Origin: Veillonella parvula
GTDB lineage: Bacteria; Bacillota; Negativicutes; Veillonellales; Veillonellaceae
Length of the DNA stretch: 64,000 nt
Direction: 5' to 3'
Assembly (NCBI RefSeq): GCF_902810435.1
Contig: NZ_LR778174.1
Location: forward strand, 186,001-250,000
Every line of letters starts with the position of its first letter. Position 1 is the stretch's first letter. Under the pieces are notes generated by a model, which made no database searches, was not told where the DNA came from, and worked only from the letters and a program-made list of their open reading frames with translations. Made by a program: the position numbers and the translations under genes. This document shows positions 42,380 through 51,747 of the stretch, one piece after another.

Positions 42380-43519
42380 ATGAACGGGTATAAAGAAATT
42401 CCTGTTACCTATATGCGCGGCGGTACTAGCAAAGGGGCGTATCTGTTACAAGATACGCTCCCAACTGACCCAGCTGCACGAGATCGTATGATTTTAGATT
42501 TATATGGCTCTCCTGATGCGCGTCAAATTAATGGTATCGGCGGTGCCGATCCATTGACGAGCAAGGTAGCTATCGTAAATCCTTCTGACCGTGATGATGC
42601 GGATATCGATTACACCTTTGGTTATGTAGGTATCGCTGATGCGGTGGTAGATTACGAAGGTAATTGTGGCAATATTTCTGCTGGTGCAGGGGTATTTGCT
42701 ATTATGGAAGGCTTTGTGAAAGCCGTAGAACCAGAAACCGTAGTTCGTATCTTTAACACAAATACAAATAAGGTTATTGAAGCGCATGTGCCAGTCCAAG
42801 ATGGCAAACCAGTTATTGATGGTGATTTTGCTATCGATGGCGTACCAGGTACAGGTGCTCGTATTACATTATATTTCTTGGAACCAGGTGGTTCTAAGAC
42901 AGGTAAGTTACTACCAACAGGCAATGTACAAGACACGATTACATTGGCTGATGGACGGACAATCCAAGTCAGTCTCGTAGATGCAGCTAATCCAGCTGTA
43001 TTTGTAAAGGCTCTAGATCTTGGTTATGAAGGCACGGAATTACCGGCTTTCACAGAAACGGATGGCGGTGTATTACTCAATACACTTGAAGATATTCGCA
43101 CTACTGCAGCTGTAATGATGGGACTTGCTCCATCTAAAGAGGCTGCTAGTCCTGCAGTTCCAAAGGTATGCATGGTGTCCGCACCACAAACCTACGTGGC
43201 AAGCGATGATCGAACTATCAAGGGGAATAGTATAGACATCGTGGCGCGTACAAAGGCACTCGCTGTAATGCATAAAGCGTATGCTGTTACAGGTGGTATT
43301 TGTACAGCTACAGCAGCGCTGATTACGGGGACTGTGGCGAACGAAGTAGTGAGCGAACGTGCTAAAGAAACGAATCAAGTTACTTTAGCGCATCCATCAG
43401 GGAAATTTGATTTCGAAATATGCTTGACTAATGATACTGGTTGGCATGTGGAGAAGGCGGGCGTCGCTAGAACGGCGCGACCGATCATGAAAGGCATAGC
43501 TTATGTTAAAGGAGAGTAA
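42380..43519 (+). CDS. ybhH: PrpF-family isomerase, YbhH-like
   Basis: This 379-residue diaminopimelate-epimerase-fold protein belongs to the PrpF family, which moves double bonds in methylaconitate, oxalomesaconate or related acids. It has PVTYMRGGTSKGAYL near the N-terminus, NGIGGADPLTSKVAIV, the catalytic Cys region YEGNCGNISAGAGVFAI, and the domain-end HPSGKFDFEI. AAAGGAG places the start at ATG 42380. With an aconitase-like enzyme upstream and a DASS carrier downstream, it repeats the E. coli ybhHIJ set in a different order. Confidence 0.85.
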   Translation: MNGYKEIPVTYMRGGTSKGAYLLQDTLPTDPAARDRMILDLYGSPDARQINGIGGADPLTSKVAIVNPSDRDDADIDYTFGYVGIADAVVDYEGNCGNISAGAGVFAIMEGFVKAVEPETVVRIFNTNTNKVIEAHVPVQDGKPVIDGDFAIDGVPGTGARITLYFLEPGGSKTGKLLPTGNVQDTITLADGRTIQVSLVDAANPAVFVKALDLGYEGTELPAFTETDGGVLLNTLEDIRTTAAVMMGLAPSKEAASPAVPKVCMVSAPQTYVASDDRTIKGNSIDIVARTKALAVMHKAYAVTGGICTATAALITGTVANEVVSERAKETNQVTLAHPSGKFDFEICLTNDTGWHVEKAGVARTARPIMKGIAYVKGE

Positions 43520-43521
43520 GA

Positions 43522-44943
43522 ATGAATAAGCTACTTAAAATTGCAATTATGTTTGCCATTCCTCTGGCAATGTGGTTCATTACACCGCCAGAAGGTTTGA
43601 GCGTTGGAGCTTGGCGACTGCTAGGCTTCTATTTAATGGCTATCGTTGGTCTTGTTGTTAAACCTTGGCCAGCACCAATTATCTTGTTATTATCTATTGC
43701 AGGTTCTGCAATTTTCTTGAATGCTACGAAAAACGTATTGTCTGGTTATGCATCTACCACAGTATGGTTAGTATTCTCTGCGTTCTCCCTCAGTGTGGCG
43801 TTCGTAAAAACAGGCCTTGGCCGTCGTATTGCGTACCTATTGATTAAATCCTTAGGTCACACTACATTGCGTCTTGGCTATGTAACTGCTTTATTAGACC
43901 TTATTATTTCTCCAGTAACACCTTCCAACACAGCACGTTGTGGCGGTATCGTGTTCCCAATCATGAACTCTGTAGCAAAAGCGTTAGGTTCTGAGCCTGG
44001 TGAAAGCGCTAAAAAAGCTGGTTCTTACCTCATGGTTAACACATACATGGTGACTAAGGTAACAAGCTTGATGTTCGCTACAGCAATGGCACCAAACTTA
44101 TTGGCTGCTGACTACATGAACAAAATCCTCGGCGTAGATATCAACTGGGGCCTTTGGGCATTAGCACTCGTAGTACCAGGTCTTGTGATGCTTCTCATTA
44201 CACCTGCTTTGGTATACTACTTAGACAAACCATCTATTCAACACATCGACTCTCATGCGATTGCTGATGAAGGTTTGAAAGAACTTGGACCTATGTCTGG
44301 TCGCGAGAAATCTCTTATTGCTATCTTTATCCTTGCCTTAGTTGGTTGGGCGTTGCCTTCCATCTTGACGCAAGGCTTTGGCATTAAATTCTCCCTTGAT
44401 GCAACAGCAGTAGCTATCGTAGCCATGGTAGCAGCTCTTGTAACAGGCGTAATCAAATGGGAAGATATGCTTGAATCCAAAGGTGCTTGGAACACATTGA
44501 TCTGGTTCGGTGGTATCATCGGTATGTCCAGTGCGTTGTCCAAGGTTAAATTCTTTGAATGGCTAGCTGACTTTATGGGCACACACTTCAACTTCGGCGA
44601 CAACCCAATGCTGGCTCTTATTATCATCGGCGCTATCAGTATCGCTGTTCGTTACTTGTTCGCCTCTGGTAGTGCGTACGTTGTAGCCATGCTTCCAGTA
44701 TTCCTTACTGTAGGTAAAGTAGCGGGTGTAAACCCAATGGCGTTGTCCTTGTTACTAGCTGCTACAAACTCCTACGGTGGTGCGTTGACTCACTACGGCG
44801 GTGCAGCGGCTCCAATCGTATTCGGTGCAGGTTACAACACAGTTAAGAGCTGGTGGATTATCGGCGGTATCTTCGCTATCATGTGCTTCATCGTAAACCT
44901 TACAGTGGGCTACGCATGGTGGGAAATCCTCGGTATCCTATAA
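43522..44943 (+). CDS. ybhI: DASS-family carboxylate/anion transporter, YbhI-like
   Basis: This 473-residue membrane protein of the divalent anion:Na+ symporter (DASS/CitT) family has about 12 segments. The first SNT-type substrate motif lies in SPVTPSNTARCGGIVFPI and the second in the ATNSYGGALTHYGGAAAPI region; VLSGYASTTVWLVFSAFSL and KTGLGRRIAYLLIK match YbhI closely. It starts two bases after the ybhH-like stop, with AAAGGAG inside that gene's end. It most likely imports the di- or tricarboxylate used by the two upstream enzymes. Confidence 0.88.
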   Translation: MNKLLKIAIMFAIPLAMWFITPPEGLSVGAWRLLGFYLMAIVGLVVKPWPAPIILLLSIAGSAIFLNATKNVLSGYASTTVWLVFSAFSLSVAFVKTGLGRRIAYLLIKSLGHTTLRLGYVTALLDLIISPVTPSNTARCGGIVFPIMNSVAKALGSEPGESAKKAGSYLMVNTYMVTKVTSLMFATAMAPNLLAADYMNKILGVDINWGLWALALVVPGLVMLLITPALVYYLDKPSIQHIDSHAIADEGLKELGPMSGREKSLIAIFILALVGWALPSILTQGFGIKFSLDATAVAIVAMVAALVTGVIKWEDMLESKGAWNTLIWFGGIIGMSSALSKVKFFEWLADFMGTHFNFGDNPMLALIIIGAISIAVRYLFASGSAYVVAMLPVFLTVGKVAGVNPMALSLLLAATNSYGGALTHYGGAAAPIVFGAGYNTVKSWWIIGGIFAIMCFIVNLTVGYAWWEILGIL

Positions 44944-45033
44944 TACCTAACTAGAGACAATAGTTATTCTATACATATAGAATGATCATCCCCTAGCTAG
45001 TGAAATTTTCTAAACTTTTACAAAAAATATAAT

Positions 45034-45086
45034 AAAAGAGCTGTTTCGGAATCAGTACACATCTGAGTTCTGAGAACAGCTCTTTT
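45034..45086. terminator. bidirectional terminator after the ybhJHI-like operon
   Basis: AAAAGAGCTGTTT pairs with GAACAGCTCTTTT (one G-U), with an inner stem and T-rich and A-rich flanks. It lies between two convergent units. Confidence 0.85.
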
Positions 45087-45142
45087 TATTTGTTTATATA
45101 GTTTCTTTAATGCATTTGCACTATTTTCGTTGTATTACGGCG

Positions 45143-46321
45143 TTACTTTAGTTTTAACGCAACCCATAGGGCAGCGCCGATAAAGGTAAGGCTACATGCC
45201 CAGAAAAGGGTTGTGAAGCCAAATTGAGCGGCTACGATGGAACCACCAAAGGAGCCTAGAAAGTAACCCATAGACAAACAAGACTGATTGTACGAGAATA
45301 CTTGTCCCGTATATTCCTTAGGTGTTTTTGATGCTAAATAGGTATTGAGCGCAGGTAACATACCACCTAGCCCAAAACCTTGCAAGAAACGGATAAACCC
45401 AAGTACATACACAGAGTCCACATAGGCTTGCGGTATATTGAGTAGACCTACATAGATCATCGAGTAGATGAGCACCTTTCTAGGGCCTATACGGTCTACT
45501 AATTTCCCGAGTGGAGAGCTACTAAAGAATTGGGCGATACCCATGGCAGAGAACACAGCACCAGATATGAAGGCTATATTTTCCGTATTGCTTGGTAGCA
45601 TTCCTTTAATGTAAACCGTCATAATGGGGGAGATGGCGGTAACCGAAATGGCATACAGGAAGGAGGTTGCAGATAAAGCGACTAAACTAGAAAACTCAGG
45701 TAAGTGAGTTTTTAGATTTCTAAAGGTTTGCTTCTCAACAAGTGGCTTTGGAACATAGTTTTCATGTACCAGCATTGCCGTCAAGCCAAAGGAGATAAGC
45801 ATAAGGGCCCCGATGATAAAGAAGTCATTTCGAATACCTACTACATCACTGAGATACCCTCCTACAAGCGGACCGGCTAGTGAGCCTGCAAGGCTAAAGG
45901 ATCCTATAATCCCTAGAGCCCAACCTGTATGGTTTTGCGGTGTTTCTGACGCGATAAGTGTTACCGATGCGGGGTAAAAACCGCTTACTAACCCTTGCAA
46001 TGTACGAACGAGGAACACACCTTCTGGTGTAGTCTGAAAGCCCAATAATATACTACATATAGCCATACCAAGACTAGAGCGTATGAGGGTAATCTTACGT
46101 CCCTTACGGTCTGCTAATCGGCCCCAGAAGGGAGCTGCTAAGCAGACAATGAGGAAGGTGATGCCCATGGAGGCACCGGACCATTGTGCTATCGATCCTG
46201 TATCGCTTAAGCCCATTTCATGGAAGTATAGAGGGAGAATAGGGCTTACCTGACTAATCCCGAGGGACATGAAGAATATGCAGAATGCGCAAATGTACAC
46301 CGTTCGTTTCCATGTTTCCAA
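45143..46321 (-). CDS. MFS transporter, MdtG-like
   Basis: This 392-residue, 12-segment major facilitator protein has the loop 2-3 motif GRLADRKGRKITLIRS, the segment-5 antiporter-type motif LAGPLVGGYLSDVVG, and a second-half GKLVDRIGPRKVLI. These features and the length resemble the MdtG group of drug:H+ antiporters. The substrate is not predictable. It is read on the minus strand, convergent with the ybh-like operon, and the Sel1-repeat gene lies 49 bp upstream in the same direction. Confidence 0.8.
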   Translation of the reverse strand: METWKRTVYICAFCIFFMSLGISQVSPILPLYFHEMGLSDTGSIAQWSGASMGITFLIVCLAAPFWGRLADRKGRKITLIRSSLGMAICSILLGFQTTPEGVFLVRTLQGLVSGFYPASVTLIASETPQNHTGWALGIIGSFSLAGSLAGPLVGGYLSDVVGIRNDFFIIGALMLISFGLTAMLVHENYVPKPLVEKQTFRNLKTHLPEFSSLVALSATSFLYAISVTAISPIMTVYIKGMLPSNTENIAFISGAVFSAMGIAQFFSSSPLGKLVDRIGPRKVLIYSMIYVGLLNIPQAYVDSVYVLGFIRFLQGFGLGGMLPALNTYLASKTPKEYTGQVFSYNQSCLSMGYFLGSFGGSIVAAQFGFTTLFWACSLTFIGAALWVALKLK

Positions 46322-46370
46322 AGTATCCCGCCTTTCTTAGTTTTAGTATGTTCTTAATAAAATAATATCC

Positions 46371-48584
46371 TTATTTCTTTTTAATTTCATCCCAATCGCT
46401 TAAGTCAGGAAGCTTATTGCTAGTTAGAGATTCCTGAATCCAGTAGTTGATGGAGGTTAAGTTGCAAGACTCTCGTTCAAAGCCATATTCGTTGTCCTCA
46501 TCTACAGTGGCATAGAGTCGAATGCGTAAGTTTTTACCTTTTGCGCGCTCGATGTAATAGCTAATACATTGATCATCAAGGCTAGAAGGGCGAACCTCAA
46601 TAATATTATACTTGCCATTCGCTACGCCTTCTAAGGCATCCTTAATCATTTGGTTTGGATATTCATATTGATTGAGGTAGAAGATATCGTTGTCACAAGT
46701 TAATACATATTCTCGTGGAGGCGTAGTGTTTTTGTACTCTTTCTCCCAGCTTTCATCAATAACAGGTAATGTAGCATTATCATAGAAGTTTTTAATTAAT
46801 GCGAGACCTTCAGGAATGGACATCTCCTTGAAGTATCTCATTTCATATACCCTAGAATCCACGTTTTCATCCTGTCTGCTAGTATCCTCAATGTAGCCGT
46901 ATAGATAGATGGTACAAGAGTTTTTGTCTTCATTGTGGAACATAACGATACTGTACACATCGTAAATTACGTTTTCTATGGATTGGCGATTATCATAGAT
47001 GATAAAGCTAAGATATTTTTGTGTATCCCACTCACGCTCGATGAAATCCCAGTCATATCTATTCGTGCGCCAACCTGTAGTAGAGTCCTCAAAGATTTCT
47101 AATACATCAACAGAGTTTTGAGGCCATGCAGGGGGCATAGGATTACATGTTGTAGAAGATTGTTGTATGCCTTCTTTGTACTGATAGTGTCCATTAACGA
47201 GTTCAAAGGCTTCTAATCGTTCAGATGCTTCGTCAGGAATTACCAACGGCTCACCAGTACCGAACCAATTATCGTTTCTTGTGTTGAGACGATTGATGCT
47301 TTCACAAGCATGCTCGTAGAACGTAACGGCTTGATCTAAATCAGGTTCTTTTGTAAAGGCACCAATTTCGTAGCAATAGCCGGCGGCCAGTTGCCATAGA
47401 TGGTCCGCATAGTCATAACTACCGTATCTATCGTAACATTTGCTAGCCTTATTAACGCACTCTATGGCGGTTCTTATGGCATGGGTATTACCTTTTTTGA
47501 AAGTAAATACATAGGCGAGATACGGCCAAATAGTATCAAGAGTGTAAATCGCTGGTTGTTGTAATAAGTGAGCGATGCGAGACCAGTCTTGAGACTGACC
47601 ATCGATATTTAATGTGCGAAGAATAATGGCTTGCATTGTAACATAAGCGTGGTCATTAAAGTCTAAATAATCTGGGCTTATAGCAGCACGCTCGTAGTAT
47701 TTGAGGGCCTTTTGAATATTCTGAGGAATTCTTTTGTTAGACTCGCATGGTTTTGCATAGTACTCGGCAGCTTCACGCAAGCACATGCCATTATTCATGG
47801 TTACGCCACGCTCAAAATATTCGAGCGCTCGTTCATGCTCCCCGCGAGATTTACAAATATCGCCTGCTAAATACATCATGAGTGGCAAACCTGCTTTGGC
47901 ACCTTCAAAAATGACTTGTTCTTCCATTGCCCTATTATCTTGCTCTACATAGGTAATGCGCAAGTTTCGGTATGCAATAACAAGGCCTGCATCGGCAGAT
48001 TTACGCAACCATTGTTGAGCAATAGCATTTATTTTATTGGTCGATCTACGTTGATCTGCTTGTACAAATAAGCTTTTTAAGAAACGGACAAAGGTAGATG
48101 GTTCACCTTCGTTAGCCACCTTTCGAGCCGATGGTAAGATGTGGTAATCCCCCCATTGGTATACATTGGCAATGGCGTAGGCACAGTAGGAACAACCCTT
48201 TTGGGCGCCCTCATAGACGCGCTGGAATGCTTGGTCCTTCGTCATAGGCAACTCTTTTTCAATAGTTGGTGTAAGGGCACCAGAGGTACGCATAGCTTGT
48301 AAAATAGCGATGGCACTGCCTTTGCGAATAGCCGTATGTAAATAACTATACGCCTTTGTGTCATCCTCAGGGAAGCCTGCTTCAATCCACGTGAACTGAG
48401 GTCCAGAATAGACGCGCGCCAAAATAGCGTACACATCGCCGATACCTGGAATCTTTTGACCTTCCTCGTCCAATTTCACAAGGGCATCAAGCTCAGCCTT
48501 GCCCGCCCAAGCAATATCTTTATTACATTGATGGAATATTTTATTGAAAGACTGCTGTATTTGATCAGTAAAATAAAAACTCAT
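46371..48584 (-). CDS. Sel1/TPR-repeat protein with C-terminal paralog domain
   Basis: This 737-residue soluble protein has Sel1-like alpha repeats in its first 430 residues (AYSYLHTAIRKGSAIAILQA, AYEGAQKGCSYCAYAIANVY-type units, ALEYFERGVTMNNGMCLREA). Residues of about 480-737 form a separate alpha/beta region (INYWIQESLTSNKLPDLSDW at its end). This second part is clearly related to the protein at 63123-64000. No signal peptide is seen. GGAGGAGAG precedes ATG 48584. Sel1 proteins mediate protein contacts; the partner is unknown. Confidence 0.75.
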   Translation of the reverse strand: MSFYFTDQIQQSFNKIFHQCNKDIAWAGKAELDALVKLDEEGQKIPGIGDVYAILARVYSGPQFTWIEAGFPEDDTKAYSYLHTAIRKGSAIAILQAMRTSGALTPTIEKELPMTKDQAFQRVYEGAQKGCSYCAYAIANVYQWGDYHILPSARKVANEGEPSTFVRFLKSLFVQADQRRSTNKINAIAQQWLRKSADAGLVIAYRNLRITYVEQDNRAMEEQVIFEGAKAGLPLMMYLAGDICKSRGEHERALEYFERGVTMNNGMCLREAAEYYAKPCESNKRIPQNIQKALKYYERAAISPDYLDFNDHAYVTMQAIILRTLNIDGQSQDWSRIAHLLQQPAIYTLDTIWPYLAYVFTFKKGNTHAIRTAIECVNKASKCYDRYGSYDYADHLWQLAAGYCYEIGAFTKEPDLDQAVTFYEHACESINRLNTRNDNWFGTGEPLVIPDEASERLEAFELVNGHYQYKEGIQQSSTTCNPMPPAWPQNSVDVLEIFEDSTTGWRTNRYDWDFIEREWDTQKYLSFIIYDNRQSIENVIYDVYSIVMFHNEDKNSCTIYLYGYIEDTSRQDENVDSRVYEMRYFKEMSIPEGLALIKNFYDNATLPVIDESWEKEYKNTTPPREYVLTCDNDIFYLNQYEYPNQMIKDALEGVANGKYNIIEVRPSSLDDQCISYYIERAKGKNLRIRLYATVDEDNEYGFERESCNLTSINYWIQESLTSNKLPDLSDWDEIKKK

Positions 48585-48772
48585 TCTCTCTCCTCCGCAT
48601 AATAATCAGTAGAAGCTGACAACATATGTAATTTCAGTATACTATTAGTGTTTAGAGGAACACAATATAAATATTCTGAATTTGGAGGGGACTAGGGAAA
48701 TCAGTAATTGGATTATATATGGATATTAGATAATGAATGAATGTAAGGATAAGGTGAAAGTTGAGATTTTTC

Positions 48773-48802
48773 TTGACTTTCATTCTATAGAAACATTATA
48801 AT
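48773..48802 (+). promoter_or_regulatory. promoter of the trp operon
   Basis: TTGACT (48773-48778), an 18-bp spacer and TATAAT (48797-48802) lie in front of the T-box leader. The start site would be near 48809. Confidence 0.75.
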
Positions 48803-48808
48803 CAGATT

Positions 48809-49147
48809 ATAATTTTATACTCGCCTAAAAGAAACCGATGAGGTGGAGATAAAAATAGGAAATGCACTCACAGAGAGCGGGATTAGCTGAGAACCCGTAG
48901 TACGCAGCTTATTAAATGGACCACCGAGGGCGCATGGAACAGAATGAATTTCATTCCTAGTATGGTGCGACGTCACACGAGCGTTAGTCGTGAGGGATAT
49001 GTTAGTATCCTGCGAAAGAGGAGTGCGCTGCATTCAAACAAGGTGGTACCGCGATTTATAGCATAATACAAGTATTTTCTAATACTCTTGTAAAAATAGA
49101 ACTATAGACTCGTCCTTGACGTTATATTGTCATGGGCGAGTTTTTTT
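48809..49147 (+). promoter_or_regulatory. T-box leader specific for tRNA-Trp
   Basis: The 340-base leader has a Stem I region (AGAGAGCGGG around 48872), a specifier TGG followed by A at 48917-48920, and the T-box core AGGTGGTACCGCG at 49041-49053. It ends with the terminator stem CTCGTCCTTGAC (49109-49120) with GTCATGGGCGAG, then T7. Uncharged tRNA-Trp is expected to stabilise the antiterminator and allow trpE transcription. The Trp specifier fits the downstream genes. Confidence 0.93.
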
Positions 49148-49174
49148 ATTGGCAAACGCCAGATGGAGGTTCTC

Positions 49175-50644
49175 ATGATTTTTCCTAGTTTAGACCGTGT
49201 GAAAGCTATCGCACCGGGCTACGATATCGTGCCTGTATATATGGAAATTTTATCCGACGTACGCACACCGATTAGCGTGTTGAAAGCGTTAAAACAAGTG
49301 AGCAGTCATACGTACTTGCTTGAAAGTGCGGATAATAGTAATCATTGGGGCCGTTACTCCTTCTTGGGCTATGATCCTAAGATTGAGCTCTTTTGTAAAA
49401 ACCATAAAATGACTATCAAAGACGGTACAACGCGTACCTTTGAATGCTCTGATCCAGCTGCAGAAATTCGCAATATTTTGAGCCAATATAAAAGCCCTCG
49501 CTTAGAAGAATTACCAACCTTTACAGGTGGCTTTGTAGGTTACTTCGCTTGTGAATATATCCGCTATATCGAGCCAACCCTTGATTTCCCAACACCAGAT
49601 GATGACTCTGCTATGGTAAACGATGTAGACCTTATGCTCTTTGATAAGGTAATCGCCTTTGACCATTATAAAAATAAAATCTACTTGATTGCTAACATCA
49701 GCACAAACGATTTAGAACGTAACTACAACAAGGCTGAGCTTGAACTTAAAGCATTAGCTGATCTCGTAGTAAACGGCAAAGAGGCGGACATTCCAAAAGG
49801 CATCCTTAAAACAGAGTTCACTTCTGAATTTACAAAGGACGAGTTTGAAGCAGTTGTTAAAAAGACACAGCACTACATCAAGGAAGGGGATATCTTCCAA
49901 TGTGTTGTATCTAATCGCCGTGAAGCTGAGTTCGATGGCAGCTTGTTAAATGCATACCGCGTATTGCGTACCTTGAACCCATCTCCATACATGTTCTACC
50001 TATCTGGTGGCGATGTAGAGCTTACAGGTGCTTCTCCAGAAACATTGGTAAAATTGACAGACGGCAAAATGTATACCTTCCCAATTGCAGGTACTATGCG
50101 CCGCGGTAAAACCGAAGCAGAGGACCTCGCTATTGAAGAAAAACTCATTAACGACGAAAAAGAATTGGCTGAACATAACATGCTTGTTGATCTTGGTCGT
50201 AATGATTTAGGTAAAATTGCTAAATTCGGTTCCGTACAAGTAGAGGCGTTACATATGTTGCAACGTTTCTCCCATGTTATTCACATTACATCTACTGTAA
50301 GCGGCGACATTCAAGATGGTAAAGATGCTCTCGATGCTATCGGTGCTACATTGCCAGCAGGTACTTTGTCCGGGGCTCCTAAAATTCGTGCTATCGAAAT
50401 CTTACACGAACTAGAAAAAAGCCCGCGTGGCGTATACGGCGGTGCTGTAGGTTACATCGATTTTTCCGGTAACATGGACGTATGTATCGGTATCCGCATG
50501 GCCATGAATAAAGGTGGCAAGGTTTACGTTCGAGCTGGCGCTGGTATCGTTCGCGATAGTGTTCCTGCTAGTGAATATAACGAAACCTTGATCAAAGGCC
50601 AATCCATGATTTCCGCAATTACAGATGCACAGGAGGTAGAATAA
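49175..50644 (+). CDS. trpE: anthranilate synthase component I
   Basis: TrpE makes anthranilate from chorismate with ammonia from TrpG. The 489-residue protein has the N-terminal Trp-binding region (LLESADNSNHWGRYSFLG, near residue 50) for feedback inhibition and a C-terminal chorismate domain with IAGTMRRGKTEAEDL, ELAEHNMLVDLGRNDLG and VRAGAGIVRDSVPASEYNE. GGAGG sets the start at ATG 49175; an in-frame GTG/ATG extension from 49127 lies within the leader terminator and is not coding. Its last base overlaps the trpG ATG. Confidence 0.96.
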   Translation: MIFPSLDRVKAIAPGYDIVPVYMEILSDVRTPISVLKALKQVSSHTYLLESADNSNHWGRYSFLGYDPKIELFCKNHKMTIKDGTTRTFECSDPAAEIRNILSQYKSPRLEELPTFTGGFVGYFACEYIRYIEPTLDFPTPDDDSAMVNDVDLMLFDKVIAFDHYKNKIYLIANISTNDLERNYNKAELELKALADLVVNGKEADIPKGILKTEFTSEFTKDEFEAVVKKTQHYIKEGDIFQCVVSNRREAEFDGSLLNAYRVLRTLNPSPYMFYLSGGDVELTGASPETLVKLTDGKMYTFPIAGTMRRGKTEAEDLAIEEKLINDEKELAEHNMLVDLGRNDLGKIAKFGSVQVEALHMLQRFSHVIHITSTVSGDIQDGKDALDAIGATLPAGTLSGAPKIRAIEILHELEKSPRGVYGGAVGYIDFSGNMDVCIGIRMAMNKGGKVYVRAGAGIVRDSVPASEYNETLIKGQSMISAITDAQEVE

Positions 50645-51210
50645 TGGTACTCCTTATAGATAATTATGATAGCTTCTCCTTCAATTTATACCAATTAGTA
50701 GGCTCTATCGATCCAGATATTAAAGTCATCCGCAGCGATGAATTAACAGTTGAAGAAATCCGTGCGTTGAAACCAGACTATGTGATACTTTCACCAGGAC
50801 CTGGCAGACCAGCTGATGCGGGCGTATACGAAGACCTATTGCGCGAATGCAAAGGTGAATTCCCAATCCTCGGCGTATGCCTCGGTCACCAAGCCATCGG
50901 CGAAGTATTCGGCGGTACCGTTTCCTACGCTAAGCAAGTTATGCACGGCAAACAAAGCGTAGCCAAACAAGTACACCCGTCCAAAATCCTTAAAGATGTA
51001 CCTGAACAATTCGAAGTAGCACGCTACCACTCCTTGGCAATCATTGACGAAACCATGCCAAGCGAACTCATCGTTACATCCATTACAGACGACGGCGAAG
51101 TAATGAGCGTAGAACACAAAGACTACCCAATCTACGGTGTGCAATTCCATCCGGAATCTATCATGACACCGAACGGGGAACAAATGATTCGCAATTTCCT
51201 AGAAAAATAG
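50644..51210 (+). CDS. trpG: anthranilate synthase component II (glutaminase)
   Basis: TrpG is a 188-residue class I amidotransferase supplying ammonia to TrpE. It shows LIDNYDSFSFNLYQ at the N-terminus, the oxyanion loop LSPGPGRP, nucleophile Cys79 in LGVCLGHQAIGE, and the His-Glu pair in VQFHPESIMTP. No fusion to TrpD is present. TrpG in some bacteria also serves p-aminobenzoate synthase, but the trp context makes the Trp role primary. The next 537 bp lack a gene and hold two palindromic elements. Confidence 0.95.
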   Translation: MVLLIDNYDSFSFNLYQLVGSIDPDIKVIRSDELTVEEIRALKPDYVILSPGPGRPADAGVYEDLLRECKGEFPILGVCLGHQAIGEVFGGTVSYAKQVMHGKQSVAKQVHPSKILKDVPEQFEVARYHSLAIIDETMPSELIVTSITDDGEVMSVEHKDYPIYGVQFHPESIMTPNGEQMIRNFLEK

Positions 51211-51232
51211 CTACTGTCTAATTTAGGTATTC

Positions 51233-51388
51233 GAGGGGCTATTTTTAAGTATTAACACGGTGAGGCAAAAATAAGGCCTCTCGGAACTCCGATGGCCACC
51301 CACCCCACTACGTGGGGCCGCCAAGTCGTTCCTTATGACCTTATTTCCTGCCAACTCAACCTTGGCATTACCTACTTAATAGCCCCTC
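51233..51388. repeat. large imperfect palindromic element A (trpG-trpD gap)
   Basis: Outer arms GAGGGGCTATT (51233-51243) and AATAGCCCCTC (51378-51388) are perfect. Further nested pairs are TAAGTA/TACTTA, GGTGAG/CTCAACC, and AATAAGG/CCTTATT. The centre holds two hairpins: TCGG-AACT-CCGA, and TGGCC-ACCC-CCCCAC-TAC-GTGGGG-CC-GCCA. The same plan, with related sequence, recurs at 51560-51735. No open frame is present. It looks like an ERIC-type intergenic repeat or a structured RNA. Confidence 0.75.
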
Positions 51389-51466
51389 TACAATATATAT
51401 ATATATCGAACAGTAACTATATTTTTCTAAAGAAATATGCGAATCAGAACCTCTAATATAGAAAGA

Positions 51467-51541
51467 GGTGGTGCAAAGCACCACCATTCCCACCACCCTA
51501 TAAAGAAATGACCTGTACGTTACTCCATATAATGTGCAGGA
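51467..51541. other. two hairpins between the palindromic elements
   Basis: GGTGGTGC (51467-51474) pairs with GCACCACC (51478-51485) around AAA. CCTGTAC (51512-51518) pairs with GTGCAGG (51534-51540). Together with the flanking elements they make nearly the entire gap self-complementary. Confidence 0.55.
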
Positions 51542-51559
51542 TCATTTGATAATAGTTTG

Positions 51560-51735
51560 TTTGAGGGGTATCTATTAAATTGGTATGGTTTTTAGCTGAA
51601 TAAATACGATTGGGTTATGTGCGAAGTCGACTTGGCGCCCCGCATAGCGGGGGGGTGGCCACTTGGAGGCTGAGGTCATGACCCAATCGTTACCGACTAG
51701 GTAGATTTGGCATCAATTTAATAGATATCCTCAAA
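51560..51735. repeat. large imperfect palindromic element B (trpG-trpD gap)
   Basis: The outer arms (51560-51582 and 51714-51735) pair over about 20 positions, with inner arms ACGATTGGGT/ACCCAATCGT (51606-51615, 51681-51690). A central hairpin CCCCGC-ATA-GCGGGG is flanked by TGGC/GCCA. The 3' arm shares ATGACC, TTGGCAT, TTAATAG and CCTC in order with element A. The central hairpin is in the opposite orientation (A + strand equals B - strand, including CGCCAAGTCG). Its 3' arm abuts the trpD ribosome binding site. Confidence 0.75.
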
Positions 51736-51747
51736 AGGAGATATAAA

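Noticed and set aside
49127-49174. In-frame N-terminal extension of trpE
   Set aside because: The extension lies in the terminator stem and T run of the T-box leader; GGAGG and family alignment support ATG 49175.
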